Shown here in pieces: positions 14,933 to 22,332 of a DNA stretch of 40,345 nucleotides (position 1 is the first letter of the stretch; the number at the start of each line of letters is the position of its first letter). The translations under genes were made by a program, and so were the position numbers. The notes under the pieces were generated by a model, which was not told the origin of the DNA, ran no database searches, and saw only the letters and a list, made by a program, of their open reading frames with translations. The DNA comes from Oscillospiraceae bacterium (GTDB lineage: Bacteria > Bacillota > Clostridia > Oscillospirales > Ruminococcaceae), in contig JAEELE010000029.1 in NCBI GenBank assembly GCA_016288755.1, positions 1 through 40,345 of the forward strand. The letters are read 5' to 3'.

Positions 14933-15940
14933 TCAGATTTCGTGCGCCAGATGCACCAGATGACAGATCGCCGGGATGGATTCGCCCTGCTGACAAAGCA
15001 TCGGGGAGAGCAGTGCGCCGGTCGCGGCATAGAGCACATGCCTGAGCGCCCCCGACCGCAGCCGCGGCAGAAAATATCCGCAGATGATGCTCGCCGAGCA
15101 GCCGCAGCCCGAGCCGCCCGCGTGGGTGTCCTGCCGTTCGCTGTCAAACATCATCACGCCGCAGTCGCGGTGCACGCCGGAGACATCAACCCCGCTGCGC
15201 GCCGTCAGCTCGCAGAAAAGCCGGCTGCCGACCGTTCCGAGGTCGCCGGTCACGATCGCGTCGTAATCCTCCGGGGCAGTGCCGGTCGCGGAGAGATACC
15301 GCAGAACCGTGTCGGCGGCGGCAGGTGCCATCGCGGCGCCCATGTTGGAGGCGTCGGTTGTGCCGAGATCGCGGATGCGCCCGGGACAGACCCCGACAAT
15401 ATAGGGCGGGTCGTCTGCCTGCGTCAGCATTGCCGCTCCCGCTGCCGTGCAGGTCCACTGGGCATTCGGCGTGCGCTGTCCGCCGTAGGAGAGGGGAAAG
15501 CGGAATTGCCGCTCGGCACTGGAAAAATGCGACGAGGTCAGCACGGCGCAGCGCGGGAGACCCATGCCGCTGACCGCCATCGTGCCGAGCAGCAGCCCCT
15601 CCGCGAAGGTCGCGCAGGCACTGAACAGCCCGAGATAGGGGATATCGAGATGCCGCAGCGCATAGGTCGAGCTTGTGCACTGGTTGATGAGGTCGCCCGC
15701 GAGCATCAGCGCGACCTCCTCCTCGGAGACGCATGCGCGCGTCAGCAGCAGATCGACGGTGCGGCGCTGCAGCTCGCTCTCCGCCTGCTCCCATGTCTGC
15801 TTGCCGAGGTGCGCGTCCGGCTCGATGACGTCAAAGCACTGCCCGAGAGGACCCTCGCCCTCCTTTTTCCCGACGACCGAGCTCCACGCGGCAATGCTGA
15901 CGGGCTTTTCGAGTGCCAGCAGGCTTCTGTATTCTCTCAT
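14933..15940 (-). CDS. spoVAD: Stage V sporulation protein AD
   Basis: The 335-residue product has the thiolase-like fold of SpoVAD, which binds dipicolinic acid in the SpoVA complex. Recognisable family segments are GPLGQCFDVIEPD, GDLINQC, FSACATFAEGL (with the thiolase-position Cys), DLGTVGS and GGSGCGCSA. Start at ATG 15940 has AAGGGAG nine bases upstream; readings beyond it run antiphase through cotJC. spoVAE follows. Expression would be expected in the forespore under sigma-G, but I could not pick out a convincing promoter in the 88 bp between its start and the cotJ terminator. Confidence 0.96.
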   Translation of the reverse strand: MREYRSLLALEKPVSIAAWSSVVGKKEGEGPLGQCFDVIEPDAHLGKQTWEQAESELQRRTVDLLLTRACVSEEEVALMLAGDLINQCTSSTYALRHLDIPYLGLFSACATFAEGLLLGTMAVSGMGLPRCAVLTSSHFSSAERQFRFPLSYGGQRTPNAQWTCTAAGAAMLTQADDPPYIVGVCPGRIRDLGTTDASNMGAAMAPAAADTVLRYLSATGTAPEDYDAIVTGDLGTVGSRLFCELTARSGVDVSGVHRDCGVMMFDSERQDTHAGGSGCGCSASIICGYFLPRLRSGALRHVLYAATGALLSPMLCQQGESIPAICHLVHLAHEI

Positions 15941-15992
15941 GTGATCAGCTCCCTTTGCGGCTAGTATCTGCCGCTTCCGGGGAAATATGCAA

Positions 15993-16024
15993 AATCCCCG
16001 CAGACAAAATCGCCTGCGGGGATT
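15993..16024 (-). terminator. Terminator of the cotJ operon
   Basis: An 11-bp stem (15993-16003 with 16014-16024) lies directly after the cotJC stop and is followed on the minus strand by TTTTGC. Confidence 0.85.
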
Positions 16025-16028
16025 GGGA

Positions 16029-16667
16029 TTATCTGCGCGGCTGCGGATGCATCGGCGGCGCATCAAAGGCGGGGTTGAAGGCATAGGGGTTGCGCGGGTC
16101 GGGGGAATACTTCTGCATGTGCTCCTGCAGCAGGCGGAGGCATTCGCCGAACCGCTGATAATGCACGATCTCGCGTTCGCGCAGGAAGCGGATGACGTCG
16201 CGCACATCGGGGTCGTCGGCGAGGCGGAGGATGTTGTCATAGGTCGTGCGCGCCTTCTGCTCGGCGGCGAGGTCCTCGCTGATATCGGAGATCGGGTCGC
16301 CGGTCGACTGGAAGGTCGCAGCGGAGAACGGCACGCCTGACGCCGACACCGGATAGATGCCAGCGGTGTGGTCGACGTAGTAGTCGGCGAAGCCCTGTGC
16401 CTCGAGCTGCTCGGCGGTCAGTCCCTTGGTCAGCTGCGTGATGAGCGCCGAGACCATTTCCATGTGGGAGAGCTCCTCTGTCCCGATATCGGTCAGGGAG
16501 CCGGCGACCTCGCGCAGGGGCATCGCATAGCGCTGATTGAGATAGCGCATTGACGCGCCGAGCTCGCCGTTGGGTCCGCCGAGCTGCGACATGATCATTT
16601 TCGCGAGCTTTGCATTGGGGCGCGCGATCTTCACGGGATACTGCAGCGCCTTCGTATAATCAAACAT
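16029..16667 (-). CDS. cotJC: Spore coat protein CotJC, manganese-catalase family
   Basis: The 212-residue protein is a member of the dimanganese catalase fold found in spore coats. It starts MFDYTKALQYPVKI, followed by the family's helical bundle with metal-ligand candidates in TEELSHMEM (Glu/His) and in the late EREIVHYQRFGE helix, plus the N-terminal half Glu in 'GPNGELGASMRYL'. A Pro/Asn-rich C-terminal tail is typical. It may break down hydrogen peroxide in the coat. Its ATG follows the cotJB stop with no gap (TGAATG), and an AAGGAGG site lies inside cotJB. It is the last gene of cotJABC. Confidence 0.96.
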   Translation of the reverse strand: MFDYTKALQYPVKIARPNAKLAKMIMSQLGGPNGELGASMRYLNQRYAMPLREVAGSLTDIGTEELSHMEMVSALITQLTKGLTAEQLEAQGFADYYVDHTAGIYPVSASGVPFSAATFQSTGDPISDISEDLAAEQKARTTYDNILRLADDPDVRDVIRFLREREIVHYQRFGECLRLLQEHMQKYSPDPRNPYAFNPAFDAPPMHPQPRR

Positions 16668-16952
16668 TCAGTTCGCCTCCTTTTCCCACGGCCACGGCGT
16701 ATTGCTCCATGCCGCCCAGCCGTGCACGTCGCGCACCTGCATGCGGCAGAGGGCGCCGAAGCGGTCTGCAAAGACCTCCGTGAGCGTTTTGTACGCCTCG
16801 GCATGCGCCTGAAAATCGGCGAGTGCGCGCGCATCGGTCGGGTGGGTGTCGAGATAGAGCCCGAGATCGTGCATCGCAAAGCTGTGCTCCTGAATGCAGC
16901 GGAGCAGCTCAGCCCTTGCCATTTTCTCCGAAGACTGCGACGGCTGACGCAT
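16668..16952 (-). CDS. cotJB: Spore coat protein CotJB
   Basis: The 94-residue protein matches CotJB in size and in its segments LLRCIQEHSFAMHDLGLYLDTHP and WPWEKE near the end. It is a soluble helical protein that assembles with CotJA and CotJC in the spore coat. The start at 16952 is set by GGGAGG about six bases upstream. The ATG lies 44 bp inside cotJA, an unusually long overlap that is common in this operon type. Confidence 0.92.
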   Translation of the reverse strand: MRQPSQSSEKMARAELLRCIQEHSFAMHDLGLYLDTHPTDARALADFQAHAEAYKTLTEVFADRFGALCRMQVRDVHGWAAWSNTPWPWEKEAN

Positions 16953-17139
16953 CACGGCTCCCTCCCTTCTCCGGCATGAACGGCTTGACAAGCGACGGGA
17001 ATACCGTGCCCGCCTCGAGTGCCTGTGCATCCGGCAGCGGCTCCTCCCAGCTCTGATAGGGAACATACGCCATTGCGAGGGTGAGCTGCGACGGAAAGAC
17101 GCCTTCGGGCTGCATCGGCACGGTCTGGTCCTGTAACAT
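16909..17139 (-). CDS. cotJA: Spore coat-associated protein CotJA
   Basis: The 76-residue protein carries the CotJA hallmark LAMAYVPYQSWEEPLPDAQALEAGTVFP in pieces: a Y-V-P-x-Q-x-W segment followed by a G-T-x-F-P-x-L-x-K-P-F motif. AAGGAG eight bases upstream fixes ATG 17139. It is the first gene of cotJABC, which in Bacillus is expressed in the mother cell under sigma-E. A CATATACT box on the minus strand about 60 bp upstream resembles a sigma-E -10, but the matching -35 is not convincing. Confidence 0.92.
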   Translation of the reverse strand: MLQDQTVPMQPEGVFPSQLTLAMAYVPYQSWEEPLPDAQALEAGTVFPSLVKPFMPEKGGSRDASAVAVFGENGKG

Positions 17140-17218
17140 AGACTGCACTCCTTTTCGGGGATATTTGCGCGGATCGCTCCGCACAGTGCAGTATATGCGA
17201 TTCCGACACAAAACGACA

Positions 17219-17345
17219 CGCCCGGAGCCCGGGCTGGCATTTTCCTCCGGGCACCGTTTCGCGGAGCCTCCCAATTTCGTTCAATGCACGGCGCGAAAGC
17301 GCCTTCTTGTGGCGCGATACTCCCGGCGTGGGCTCCGCACCATAA
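17219..17345 (+). repeat. GC-rich repeat part, stand-alone copy
   Basis: It reads CGCCCGGAGCCCGGGCTGGC.., TTTCGCGGAGCCTCCCAAT.. and GCACGGCGCGAAAGCGCC, with the GAAA-capped hairpin at 17290-17303. It then ends in ggcgcgatactccc. Unlike the other copies it is not followed by core or heptamers. It lies between cotJA and the terminator of the dockerin gene. Confidence 0.85.
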
Positions 17346-17348
17346 CAG

Positions 17349-17384
17349 AAAACCCCGGCAGACCGCATAATCTGCCGGGGGTTT
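17349..17384 (-). terminator. Terminator of the dockerin LRR gene
   Basis: A stem of AAACCCC(C)GGCAGA against TCTGCCGGGGTTT (one bulge), right after the stop at 17390, with TTTTCTG on the minus strand. Confidence 0.8.
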
Positions 17385-17389
17385 GGCAA

Positions 17390-19339
17390 TTATTTGTTCA
17401 GCAGCCTGAGCAGTGCGCGCACGTCGAGCAGATCGACAATGCCGTCAGTGTTGACATCAGCGGCAACAGCGTCAAATTCGCCTTCGGGCGACATCTCTGT
17501 AATCCGGTGTGTGAGCTGCACTGCATCAGAAACGGTAATCGCACCGTCGCTGTTGACATCGCCCCGGAGCGGCGGTGCGCCGAGCGATTCAAACGGGATT
17601 CCCCGGTCGGCGGCGTAGGCTTCGGCATAGCTGCCCGCGTAGCCCGCGATCGTCAGTGCATTGCACCCCTTGAAGGCATCCTTGCTGATCTCGGTTACGC
17701 CTGCCGGGATGACAATGCGTGCCAGTCCCGTACACCCGGAAAACGCCTCCGGACCGATCTGTTCCATGCTGTCGGGCAGTGTGAGCTCCGTCAGGGCGGC
17801 ACACTCTCTGAATGCCATTTGTCCGATCTCCCGCAAGCCGACCGGCAGTGTGACAGCTTTGAGCACCTTGCACCGATCGAATGTGCAATAGGGCAGGACA
17901 GTGAGAGCGTTGGGAAACCGGGCGGTTTCCAGTCCGGAGCAGTCGGAAAAAATAGAACTGCCCAGCTCCGTGATGCTGTTCGGCAGCGTGATCTCTGTCA
18001 GCTTGGTGCAGAAGCTGAATGCAGCATCCCGAACGACAGTCACACCTTCCTCGATGCTGACGTCCGCGAGCTGTTTGCAGTTGTAGAAGGCTTCCGTGTC
18101 GATCGTGCTGACACTGCCCGGCACCGTGACGCCCGTGATGCGGCTGCTCGGCGAGAATGCCGACATTCCGATCACCGAAACCTCCTCGGGGATGCTCACA
18201 TCGCCCCGTGCCTCTCGGCCGTCGATCAGCACATGATTGACAATGACGAGCGGACTTTCCGCACGCTGTGTCTTGAGCCACGGCGTATATTCAAATGCCT
18301 TTTCTCCGACCGTTGTGACGTTTTCGGGCAGATCGACCTCACTGAGCGAGGTGCACCATTCAAATGCCTCCCGATAGATCGCGGTCAGGCTTTGCGGCAG
18401 CACCAGCTCGCTGAGCTTGGTACAGAGGGAGAATGCCTGTACGCCGATCTCCGTCACACCCTCCGGTATTTCCGCGCAGATCAGGCTTTCGCAGCCGGAA
18501 AATGCGCCGTATGAGATATTGGTCAGCGAGGCGGAGAGTGTCAGTGCAGAGAGCGCCGTGCAGTCGCTGAATGCCGACATACCGATTTCCGTCACGCTGT
18601 CGGGCAGATGCACCGCAGACAGCGAAGAACAGCCGTTGAAGGCGGAATTTCCGATCGTTTCCAGACTATCCGGCAGCGACGCTGACGTCAGCCCGGTGCA
18701 GTTCTGAAAGGCACATGCAAGAATGTGTCGTAGACCCGCGGCGCAGGTGATGCCCGTCAGCGATTCGGCGTCCCTGAATGCATAGCCGGCAATCACGGTG
18801 ATGCCCTCCGGCACAGTATAATCGCCGGTGACACCCGAGCCGTCGAGCAGCATGTGCTTTTCGGTGACCGCCTGCCCATCCTGCTGCTTTGCCGCAAGCC
18901 ACGGGGTATCGGCAAAGGAATCTGCGTAGATTTCTGTGATGCTGTCCGGCAGCGAAACCCGCTCCAGCGCGGTGCAGCCGGAGAAGGCGCCGGGGTTGAT
19001 CGTTGTCACGCCCTCCGGAATTGTGATCTCCGTCAGATTTGTGCAGCGGGCGAAGGTGTTTCTGCCGATGGCTTTGAGTGTATCGGGCAGTATAATGGCA
19101 GCGACCGACTTGTAATTGAAGCTGCGCAGTTCGACAACGGGCTGCCCGTTCAGCGTGTCCGGAATCACGACGGTATCGTCGGTGCCGTTGTAATAATTGA
19201 TACACACGCCGTCATACAGCAGCGAAGGCTCGATGCCGAAGCTCTCCGCAGACACGGTCAGGGAGGGTATGCACGCAATCGTCAGAGCGATCGCGGTCAC
19301 AGCGGCTGCGAGCAGTGCGAACAGTCTCAATCGTTTCAC
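17390..19339 (-). CDS. Secreted leucine-rich-repeat protein with type I dockerin
   Basis: The 649-residue protein has a signal peptide (residues 1-31, ..LTVSA|ES). It then carries about 20 BspA/LRR_5-type repeats of about 23 residues with the pattern 'F-x-x-C-x-x-L-x-x-I-x-L-P-x-S/G-V-T-x-I-G-x-x-A'. The last 60 or so residues form a dockerin with two calcium loops, D-V-N-S-D-G-A-I-T-V-S-D and D-V-N-T-D-G-I-V-D-L-L-D. Dockerins bind cohesins, so the protein is probably displayed on a cellulosome-like scaffold; the LRR part may bind a surface or partner. Start is GTG 19339 with AGAGG upstream and a near-perfect promoter at 19371-19399. Readings to 19399 go through that promoter. No catalytic domain is seen. 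Confidence 0.92.
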   Translation of the reverse strand: MKRLRLFALLAAAVTAIALTIACIPSLTVSAESFGIEPSLLYDGVCINYYNGTDDTVVIPDTLNGQPVVELRSFNYKSVAAIILPDTLKAIGRNTFARCTNLTEITIPEGVTTINPGAFSGCTALERVSLPDSITEIYADSFADTPWLAAKQQDGQAVTEKHMLLDGSGVTGDYTVPEGITVIAGYAFRDAESLTGITCAAGLRHILACAFQNCTGLTSASLPDSLETIGNSAFNGCSSLSAVHLPDSVTEIGMSAFSDCTALSALTLSASLTNISYGAFSGCESLICAEIPEGVTEIGVQAFSLCTKLSELVLPQSLTAIYREAFEWCTSLSEVDLPENVTTVGEKAFEYTPWLKTQRAESPLVIVNHVLIDGREARGDVSIPEEVSVIGMSAFSPSSRITGVTVPGSVSTIDTEAFYNCKQLADVSIEEGVTVVRDAAFSFCTKLTEITLPNSITELGSSIFSDCSGLETARFPNALTVLPYCTFDRCKVLKAVTLPVGLREIGQMAFRECAALTELTLPDSMEQIGPEAFSGCTGLARIVIPAGVTEISKDAFKGCNALTIAGYAGSYAEAYAADRGIPFESLGAPPLRGDVNSDGAITVSDAVQLTHRITEMSPEGEFDAVAADVNTDGIVDLLDVRALLRLLNK

Positions 19340-19370
19340 AGCGAACCCACCTCTTTCGGTTGTTTTTTTT

Positions 19371-19399
19371 AGTATAGCATACAGCATGTGAAAAGTCAA
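19371..19399 (-). promoter_or_regulatory. Promoter of the dockerin LRR gene
   Basis: On the minus strand TTGACT (19399-19394), 17 bp, TATACT (19376-19371): one mismatch in each hexamer. The -35 lies in the base of the neighbouring terminator stem. Confidence 0.8.
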
Positions 19400-19433
19400 C
19401 TCCCGGCAGACCGCGAAATCCGCCGGGAGTTGA
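19396..19433 (-). terminator. Terminator of the membrane-anchored hydrolase gene
   Basis: A 12-bp stem (19396-19407 with 19422-19433) sits 3 bp after the stop at 19437; the minus strand continues CTTTTCAC. It overlaps the -35 of the next gene. Confidence 0.8.
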
Positions 19434-19436
19434 GTG

Positions 19437-20522
19437 TTAATTGTTCAGATTCTTCTCAAAGAATGCGTCAACCGTGTCGATCAGCACGGAGTTGGGGATA
19501 TTGCACTTTGTCTTGTCGACGGTCGCGACGAATGCCTCGCGCACGTCATCGGGAATCGGGTCGCCGTTGTAGCGGTCGGTGACCTCCTTCCAGCGCGCGT
19601 TGATCTCCCTGATATAGGCGTTTGCGTCGTCGCTGTAGAAGATGCCGGCGTGTCCGGCGTTCTCACCGGTGAAGACGTAGTATTCCGCGTTGGGGTTCGT
19701 GATCTGCTGCTTCTTCGAGATAATGCTGATCGTGTCATAGCCGACGACCGTGTCCTGATCGCCGTGCATGATCAGAATCGGGACGCTGCCCTTGTTGATG
19801 CCGTCCAGCGCGGTCAGCTCAGCATATTTGCCGAAGGTCAGCCGGTTCCACACCCACATGAAGGGCTTGTCGATCGCGGCGGGAATCTCGCCGATCACGT
19901 CGTCGGCGCCGTCGGTGAGCATTTCAAAGGCGTTGTTGTAGCCCGAAACGCTGACAACAGCGTCGATTTTGTGCCCGAAATCCTGCACGGCAGCGACCGC
20001 ATAGCCGCCCCAGCTGTGCCCGAAGAGCATGACCGGCATGCCGGAAAGTCGGGTGTCCTTCTCGATAAAGCTCAGTGCGCTGTCGAGGTCGATCGCAGAC
20101 TGCACAAGCCCGCGGGAGCCGCTGCCCTCGCTGTCGCCCGAGCCGGTCGCGTCGTAGGCAAAGACCTTCCAGCCCAGATCGACAAATTTCACGATCGTGC
20201 CGATATAGGCCTCATGCCCCGAGCCTATGCCGTGCGACCAGACGATCAGACCCTTGTCGTTGTTGTCGGCGCCGTAGATATAGCCGATCAGGCGGTTGCC
20301 GCCCGACTCGAAGTTGACGAGCTCGCGGGGATAGCGTTCGGCGAAGTCGTCATACCAATAGGCGGTCGTGAAGCGGCGGTCGGGGTAGTCGCCGCGCCCG
20401 AACTGTCCGCGGATGATAAGTGCGGTGATGAGATACGTCACCGCGACAATCAGAATGAGTATGATCAGCAGATTCCGGAAAAACCGCAGTACCGGATGCT
20501 TCTTTTTCACTTTCTCGCTCAT
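19437..20522 (-). CDS. Membrane-anchored alpha/beta hydrolase
   Basis: The 361-residue protein has a basic N-terminus and one transmembrane helix (about 11-37), placing the catalytic domain outside the cell. The domain shows the substrate-pocket strand LIVWSHGIGSG, the nucleophile elbow G-H-S-W-G-G near residue 169, an acid in ILIMHGDQD near 249, and a late His in ENAGHAG near 290. It belongs with the prolyl-oligopeptidase/dienelactone-hydrolase-like serine hydrolases; substrates could be esters or peptides. Start at ATG 20522 with AGGTG upstream and a good promoter (20554-20582). A longer frame to 20768 runs into the GC repeats. It is a monocistronic gene with its own terminator. Confidence 0.9.
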   Translation of the reverse strand: MSEKVKKKHPVLRFFRNLLIILILIVAVTYLITALIIRGQFGRGDYPDRRFTTAYWYDDFAERYPRELVNFESGGNRLIGYIYGADNNDKGLIVWSHGIGSGHEAYIGTIVKFVDLGWKVFAYDATGSGDSEGSGSRGLVQSAIDLDSALSFIEKDTRLSGMPVMLFGHSWGGYAVAAVQDFGHKIDAVVSVSGYNNAFEMLTDGADDVIGEIPAAIDKPFMWVWNRLTFGKYAELTALDGINKGSVPILIMHGDQDTVVGYDTISIISKKQQITNPNAEYYVFTGENAGHAGIFYSDDANAYIREINARWKEVTDRYNGDPIPDDVREAFVATVDKTKCNIPNSVLIDTVDAFFEKNLNN

Positions 20523-20553
20523 ATTGCACCTCACTGTTGATGATAGTACCTTT

Positions 20554-20582
20554 ATCATACCACATTTGCCGAAAAATGTCAA
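20554..20582 (-). promoter_or_regulatory. Promoter of the membrane-anchored hydrolase gene
   Basis: On the minus strand TTGACA (20582-20577), 17 bp, TATGAT (20559-20554). One mismatch in the -10. Confidence 0.8.
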
Positions 20583-20812
20583 ATGACCCGGAGCCCGGGC
20601 AGGTATTTCCCTCCGGCGGGGCAGCCCCCGCGGGCGAATCCCTCCGGAGACCTTTACGCGGAGCCTCCCAGTTTTGCGCGACACACGGCGCTGGCGCGGC
20701 GCGGAGCCCGCGCTGGCAATTCCCTCCGGGTGCCGTTTCGCGGAGCCTCCCAGTTTTGCTTGACACACGGCGCTAAAGCGCCTTCTTATGGCGCAACGGC
20801 TCCCAATGCTCT
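20583..20812 (+). repeat. Two tandem GC-rich repeat parts (composite copy F)
   Basis: The first copy (20585-20697) and second copy (20698-20812) share ..TTCCCTCCGG.., ..CGCGGAGCCTCCCAGTTTTGC.. and ..GACACACGGCGCT... The second ends in the hairpin GGCGC-TAAA-GCGCC (20769-20782) and ..GGCGCAACGGCTCCC. The pair lies head to tail directly beside the promoter at 20554 and fills the divergent gap, which holds no gene. Confidence 0.85.
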
Positions 20813-20817
20813 CTCAT

Positions 20818-20976
20818 TCAGCAGCCGAAGTGAAGGCGCCGGAACAACTCCTACCTCCTACCTCCTACCTGCTCCCTTCAAATTCAGCAGCAGAAGTGAT
20901 GGCGCCGGAACAACTCCTCCCTCCTCCCTCCTTCCTCCCTCCTTCCTACCTCCTACCTGCTCATTTCTCACTTCTC
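20818..20976 (+). repeat. Two tandem cores with heptamer tracts (composite copy F)
   Basis: Two cores, CAGCAGCCGAAGTGAAGG.. at about 20820 and CAGCAGCAGAAGTGATGG.. at about 20885, each run into ..GCCGGAACAACTCCT. They are followed by heptamers of the variants CTCCTAC, CTCCCTC and CTTCCTC, and finally CTCATTTCTCACTTCTCATT. The last unit ends one base before the -35 of the next promoter. Confidence 0.85.
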
Positions 20977-20977
20977 A

Positions 20978-21006
20978 TTGACATTCGGGGGAAATTCCGG
21001 TATAAT
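20978..21006 (+). promoter_or_regulatory. Perfect consensus promoter at the repeat edge
   Basis: TTGACA (20978-20983), 17 bp, TATAAT (21001-21006). It immediately follows the last heptamer, so the repeat defines its upstream boundary. Confidence 0.88.
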
Positions 21007-21034
21007 ATAGGCAGACTGCGAAGGAGGCACCGAC

Positions 21035-22219
21035 ATGAAGGACACCCTGCTGATTCCTGCGATGCTCGATATGCACTTCCCGCTGATGCGCTATGCCTTT
21101 GTCTCGGCACGCTATGAACCGGTCGTGCTCGAAGCGAAGCAGGAGCATGTCAACCTCGGGCTGTATTATACCCACAACGATATGTGCTTTCCGCTCTCCG
21201 TCATGGTCGGGCAGATGCTCGCCGCACTCCGCAGCGGGGCGTATGACCCCGAACACACCGCATTGCTCATGCCGACTGTCGGCGACGCCTGCCGCGGCTC
21301 CAATTATACCGAGCTGCTGCGCAAGGCGGTCCGAAAGGGCGGCTTCCCGCAGACGCGCGTGCTGACGATGAACTTAAAGCACATCGACGACGAAAACCAG
21401 CTGCACGTCACGCCGCAGATGGTCTGGCGGGCGCTGTTTGCGCTGTTTTACGGCGATATTCTGCTGCTGCTCACTCAGCAGGTGCGCCCCTATGAGCGCA
21501 TTCCGGGCGACACAGAGCGACATCTGCGGCACTGGTACCGCGTGCTCGGGGCAGAGCTTGCCGATTTCCGGCGGCTGACCCTTCCCGCCATGCTGTACCG
21601 CTTTGACCGCATCACCGCAGATTTCGCCGCGATCCCGCGCAGGAGCGAGCATCGGCAGCGCATCCCGATCGTCGGCGAGCTTTACACCAAATACTGCGCG
21701 ATGGGCAACTGGGACATGGCGCATTTTCTCGAGCGATCGGGCTGCGAGAGCTTCACCAACGGGCTCTCGTGGTATGTGATCTACTACATCGACGCGCAGC
21801 TGACCAAGCTGCATTCCCCGGCGGCGGCAGGCTATGCGGCAGTCGGGGCGGCGCTGGAATTCCTGCAGAAGCGCATGATCCGTACACTGACCGATGCCGG
21901 GTTCTATTCGCTGCCCGCGCTGCATCAGCTGAAAAGGGAGGCGGCGGGCTGCGTCAACCTCCGGGCAAGCGTCGGGGACGGCTGGCTGATCGGCATTGAG
22001 ACCGCCGGGTATATCCGGCACGGCTGCAGAAAGGTGCTTGGCGTCCAGCCCTTCGGATGTATGCCGAATCACATCTTCGGGCGCGGCATCTATTCCTCGC
22101 TGGCAAGGCGCTTGGGCGGACAGGTCACGGCGGTCGAGCTCGATGCCAACGCCTCCCGCCTCAATGCCTACAACCGCGCCAGAATGCTCATCGACAGTGA
22201 AGTGAGAAATGAGAAGTGA
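21035..22219 (+). CDS. Acyl-CoA dehydratase activase-related protein (stand-alone C-terminal type)
   Basis: The 394-residue protein resembles the C-terminal part of the large activase proteins linked to 2-hydroxyacyl-CoA dehydratases: a first alpha/beta half with NDMCFPLSVMVGQML and PTVGDACRGSNY, and an end with the strand QPFGCMPNHIFGRG. Cys residues in MCFP, ACRG and FGCMPN are candidate cluster or thiol ligands. The ATPase (BadF/HgdC) domain is absent, so this would need a partner in trans; none is nearby. An AAGGAGG site seven bases before ATG 21035 and a perfect promoter suggest strong expression. The last residues (..SEVRNEK) and TGA are heptamer-repeat sequence. The exact reaction is unknown. 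Confidence 0.8.
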   Translation: MKDTLLIPAMLDMHFPLMRYAFVSARYEPVVLEAKQEHVNLGLYYTHNDMCFPLSVMVGQMLAALRSGAYDPEHTALLMPTVGDACRGSNYTELLRKAVRKGGFPQTRVLTMNLKHIDDENQLHVTPQMVWRALFALFYGDILLLLTQQVRPYERIPGDTERHLRHWYRVLGAELADFRRLTLPAMLYRFDRITADFAAIPRRSEHRQRIPIVGELYTKYCAMGNWDMAHFLERSGCESFTNGLSWYVIYYIDAQLTKLHSPAAAGYAAVGAALEFLQKRMIRTLTDAGFYSLPALHQLKREAAGCVNLRASVGDGWLIGIETAGYIRHGCRKVLGVQPFGCMPNHIFGRGIYSSLARRLGGQVTAVELDANASRLNAYNRARMLIDSEVRNEK

Positions 22220-22256
22220 GAAGTGAGGAGTTGTTCCGTCATTTTCGTTTCTGCCT
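22198..22256 (-). repeat. Composite repeat, copy G: heptamers and core remnant
   Basis: Heptamers GAAGTGA, GAAATGA, GAAGTGA, GAAGTGA are followed by GGAGTTGTTCCGTCA and a decayed core ..TTTCTGCCTCCTG. The first three units are translated as the end of the preceding gene. Confidence 0.8.
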
Positions 22257-22332
22257 CCTGCTTCCAGCCTTGCAGCTTGCACATCATATTCCAAAAGAAA
22301 AAAACAGATATACCGTTCAGGGAGGAATTACC

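Noticed and set aside
16953..17389. Small frames over the GC-rich repeat (G-G-S-A-K-R-type translations), also seen at 20350-20776.
   Set aside because: The same peptide text recurs wherever the repeat occurs, so it reflects repeat DNA rather than a gene.
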